Part shown: positions 62,037 to 64,000 of the stretch, piece by piece
Layout of the letters: the number at the start of each line of letters is the position of its first letter
Numbering within the stretch: position 1 is the first letter of the stretch
Made by a program: the position numbers and the translations under genes
The notes under the pieces: model-generated
Told to the model about the DNA's origin: nothing
Database searches by the model: none
The model's input: only the letters and a program-made list of their open reading frames with translations
Assembly (NCBI RefSeq): GCF_000801105.2
Contig: NC_079518.1
Location: 11,292,106-11,356,105 of the forward strand
Reading direction: 5' to 3'
DNA length: 64,000 nt
Source: Raphanus sativus
Taxonomy: Eukaryota > Streptophyta > Magnoliopsida > Brassicales > Brassicaceae

Positions 62037-62530
62037 TTAATGATCAAAGTAATCTTCTGCCATAGCAGAGTTTAGAAACGCTGGAACATAGCTATGAAAA
62101 TGAAATGTTGTGTTTCTAGGCATTGTTTGTTTCGCAAGTAGGTCTGCACAAGTGTTTGATAGGCGATTTGTCCAACAGAATTTGACATCTTCAAATCTTG
62201 ATTCCCGTCTCCATATATCTTTTAGCCAATTACTAATTGCAACATTTGTAACCTTCTTGTTGAGCAGATTGGTGACCGTTAAATTATCTCTTTCGAAAAT
62301 TACCTTCTTATACCCTTGACTCCAACACTTCAACATCGTAAATAGTAGTGCTTGTAGTTCCCCTTCACTTGCATTCCTAGGTTGAGAGTTTAACCCCTGT
62401 CCAGCACCTTTAAACATTCCCAAAGTATCTCTGATTATCCATCCTGCTTGTGACAAAGGTTGATTAGTAGTGAAGGAACCATCGTAATTGCATTTCACAT
62501 ATCCAGAATGTGGTCTTGTCCATTGATTCT
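62037..62530 (-). pseudogene. LINE-type RNase H domain fragment
   Basis: The ORF reads VKCNYDGSFTTNQPLSQAGW, ASEGELQALL, IFERDNLTVTN and SNTCADLLAKQ, i.e. the four acidic positions of a type-1 RNase H (RVT_3) domain that lies at the C-terminus of plant LINE polyproteins. An in-frame TAG occurs 14 codons upstream of the catalytic-Asp motif, and no reverse transcriptase precedes it. The remaining upstream sequence is cut by an LTR starting at 62565. It is a 3' remnant of a LINE. Confidence 0.7.
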
Positions 62531-62564
62531 ATTGCTCTCTATTGTCATGCCTTTGCCTTGTTCC

Positions 62565-62845
62565 TGTTGGGTAATCTTTGATAGCTTGGAGCTTAAGGTA
62601 TCCTTTAACAAGTTGGTTTAAGGATAAGATAAGCTTATTTATAAACCTAGTAGTATTAGGAGTTATCTATAGCTATTAGGAAAAGAAAATCCACTTTGTT
62701 ATATAAGCATATGTCGAGCTTGTTACATAGATATAACAAATAGGGAGTGTTTAGTTTTGAGCATAAGTTTCTAAGCATTCAATAAAGAGAGCAAGTTCTT
62801 TATAGTTCAAGTGTGTTTTCGAGCTACTTTATTTGGTATCAGAGC
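62565..62845 (+). mobile_element. LTR-retrotransposon LTR with iMet primer-binding site
   Basis: The LTR is proposed from TGTTGGGTAATC at 62565 to about 62831. The PBS TGGTATCAGAGC follows at 62834-62845. The LTR has a TATATAAG-type TATA at about 62700. No coding region follows. At 62922-62949 a 28-bp piece of the LTR (62653-62680) recurs, and unrelated sequence begins. Confidence 0.6.
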
Positions 62846-62949
62846 GTTAGAACACGACGCGCCCGAAGGAATTCACACCACATCGATCCAATGCCCCATA
62901 TTGAATGCCACCAACTATACGGTATTAGGAGTTATCTATAGCTATTAGG

Positions 62950-64000
62950 GGTCAAGTCAACGCAAAGTCAACGACTTGGGATAGACCATATTTTGGAGTG
63001 GAATGATATAATAAGATGTTTTTAAACATTTGGTCAAAGAAGTTTGAAGCTTGGTCAAGTAAAATTAGAGTTGGTCGAAGAGATGGAATCGAGCTGTGAT
63101 ACGGTCGAGGTTGAGCATGAGCATGTAGGATTTTTCAAAGTCAGAAACCCAAGTAAGACTCAATCATAACCATCTTTATGGACTATTAGAAGACATTTGG
63201 TCAAGCCAGAACTAGTTGGTTCGAGTGGAACGGAAAATGGTCGATAGAGGTTTCAGAGATGGTCGACGCAGAATATTGGTAGTAGTCGAAGGACGAAGAT
63301 GACCAATGTGATTCCAGGAGTTTGGGTATCAATCTAGGAGTACTTTCTAAGGTATTTGGAAGCATTATATGGAGTTTGGTCAAGGCAAACCAAGATGGTT
63401 CAGAGGAACGCATTTTTGGTCGACACTGTCAAAATTGGCTAATCGGATGAAACGAAATCCAAATGAAGATGTGCAAGCATGATATTTGGATTCAATGGAA
63501 TGTCTTAGACATATTTTGGAGTAATTTTTCAGGTCAACTCATGTGGAAAAAATTCAAGAAAATTTAACAAAAGTCAACTGTCTAGATTAAGCCACATGGC
63601 ACCTCCCAATTGGACGGTTGAGATCTATCCACATAGAGGACTCAATTTATTTCGACTCTGGACAGAATTTGGAATAAATCAAGTGATTTTATGGTGAATA
63701 AATGAAGTGAAAAGGTGTAAGGAGTGGTTGGAGACATCAAAATTCTTTTTTTCCATTAAAATGAGAACATCTTATCATGGAGGAGAAAAGAGTGAAGAAA
63801 GCTTTTCGGGCTCACACGAAATCTAAGCTGTCTTGGAGACACATTGGAAGTATTTTATCAGTCTGGAATGCCAGGAGACAATGGGAAATGTTTGGATCGG
63901 GATGTTACACACTTGTACTTTAGCTGCTCATATTCTGGGCTAATTTGGAGAAAGCTCATAATGAAGTTGATGGGAAATCGGTACTCGAATAACTGGGATG
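62950..64000. other. Unidentified repeat with many GGTC(A/G)A words
   Basis: About ten GGTCAA/GGTCGA hexamers lie between 63031 and 63424 in one orientation. CAAAGTCAACG-type words and GGGATGTTACACAC near the right end suggest retrotransposon-derived sequence. No ORF above about 70 codons and no LTR pair is in the window. Confidence 0.4.

Overview
This is a plant nuclear segment, almost certainly from a Brassica or a close relative in tribe Brassiceae. The intron-bearing genes match Arabidopsis thaliana proteins nearly residue for residue. The gene-free DNA is a dense mosaic of transposable elements (TEs): SINEs, Helitrons, Stowaway and hAT MITEs, and a Cassandra-type TRIM.

Layout. 1-4.7 kb: a Mutator-like ORF (773-1273) within an array of a short GTTATAC-type motif, then a SINE with perfect target-site duplications (TSDs) and a foldback hAT-like element. 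4.7-14.6 kb: the gene island, all on the minus strand: HCF244 (photosystem II assembly), IDH1 (mitochondrial NAD-isocitrate dehydrogenase subunit) and NLP2 (RWP-RK nitrate-response factor). 14.6-28 kb: only TEs, including an intact Cassandra-like TRIM carrying 5S-rRNA-like sequence, nested Helitrons, MITEs and SINEs. 28.3-33.4 kb: a TE-type gene with a DUF1985-like domain, whose second intron holds two head-to-tail Helitrons and whose 3' flank has a CTACGG motif array. 34.1-37.9 kb: GLR3.2 (plus strand). 38.8-40.9 and 58.8-60.8 kb: two intact tyrosine-aminotransferase-family paralogues (homologous to At4g28420), both minus strand, about 18 kb apart. Between them lie two inverted Helitrons of one family with different interiors, a 4-kb array of near-palindromic GACGACTT/AAGTCGTC motifs, and copia fragments. 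61-64 kb: a LINE RNase H remnant and LTR-retrotransposon pieces.

HCF244-IDH1-NLP2-GLR3.2 keeps the order I recall for A. thaliana At4g35250-At4g35290. No C2H2 zinc-finger gene (At4g35280 in Arabidopsis) is visible between NLP2 and GLR3.2; about 19 kb of TEs lies there instead. The aminotransferase pair belongs to another part of that chromosome arm, so a rearrangement or transposed-duplication boundary falls near 38 kb.

The most interesting pattern is that several independent short-motif arrays, each with its own motif, sit in or beside Mutator-like ORFs. This resembles the motif arrays recognised by VANC anti-silencing proteins in VANDAL elements. Exon boundaries were derived by hand from splice consensus, reading frame and recalled Arabidopsis homologues. 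No alignment or search was run.
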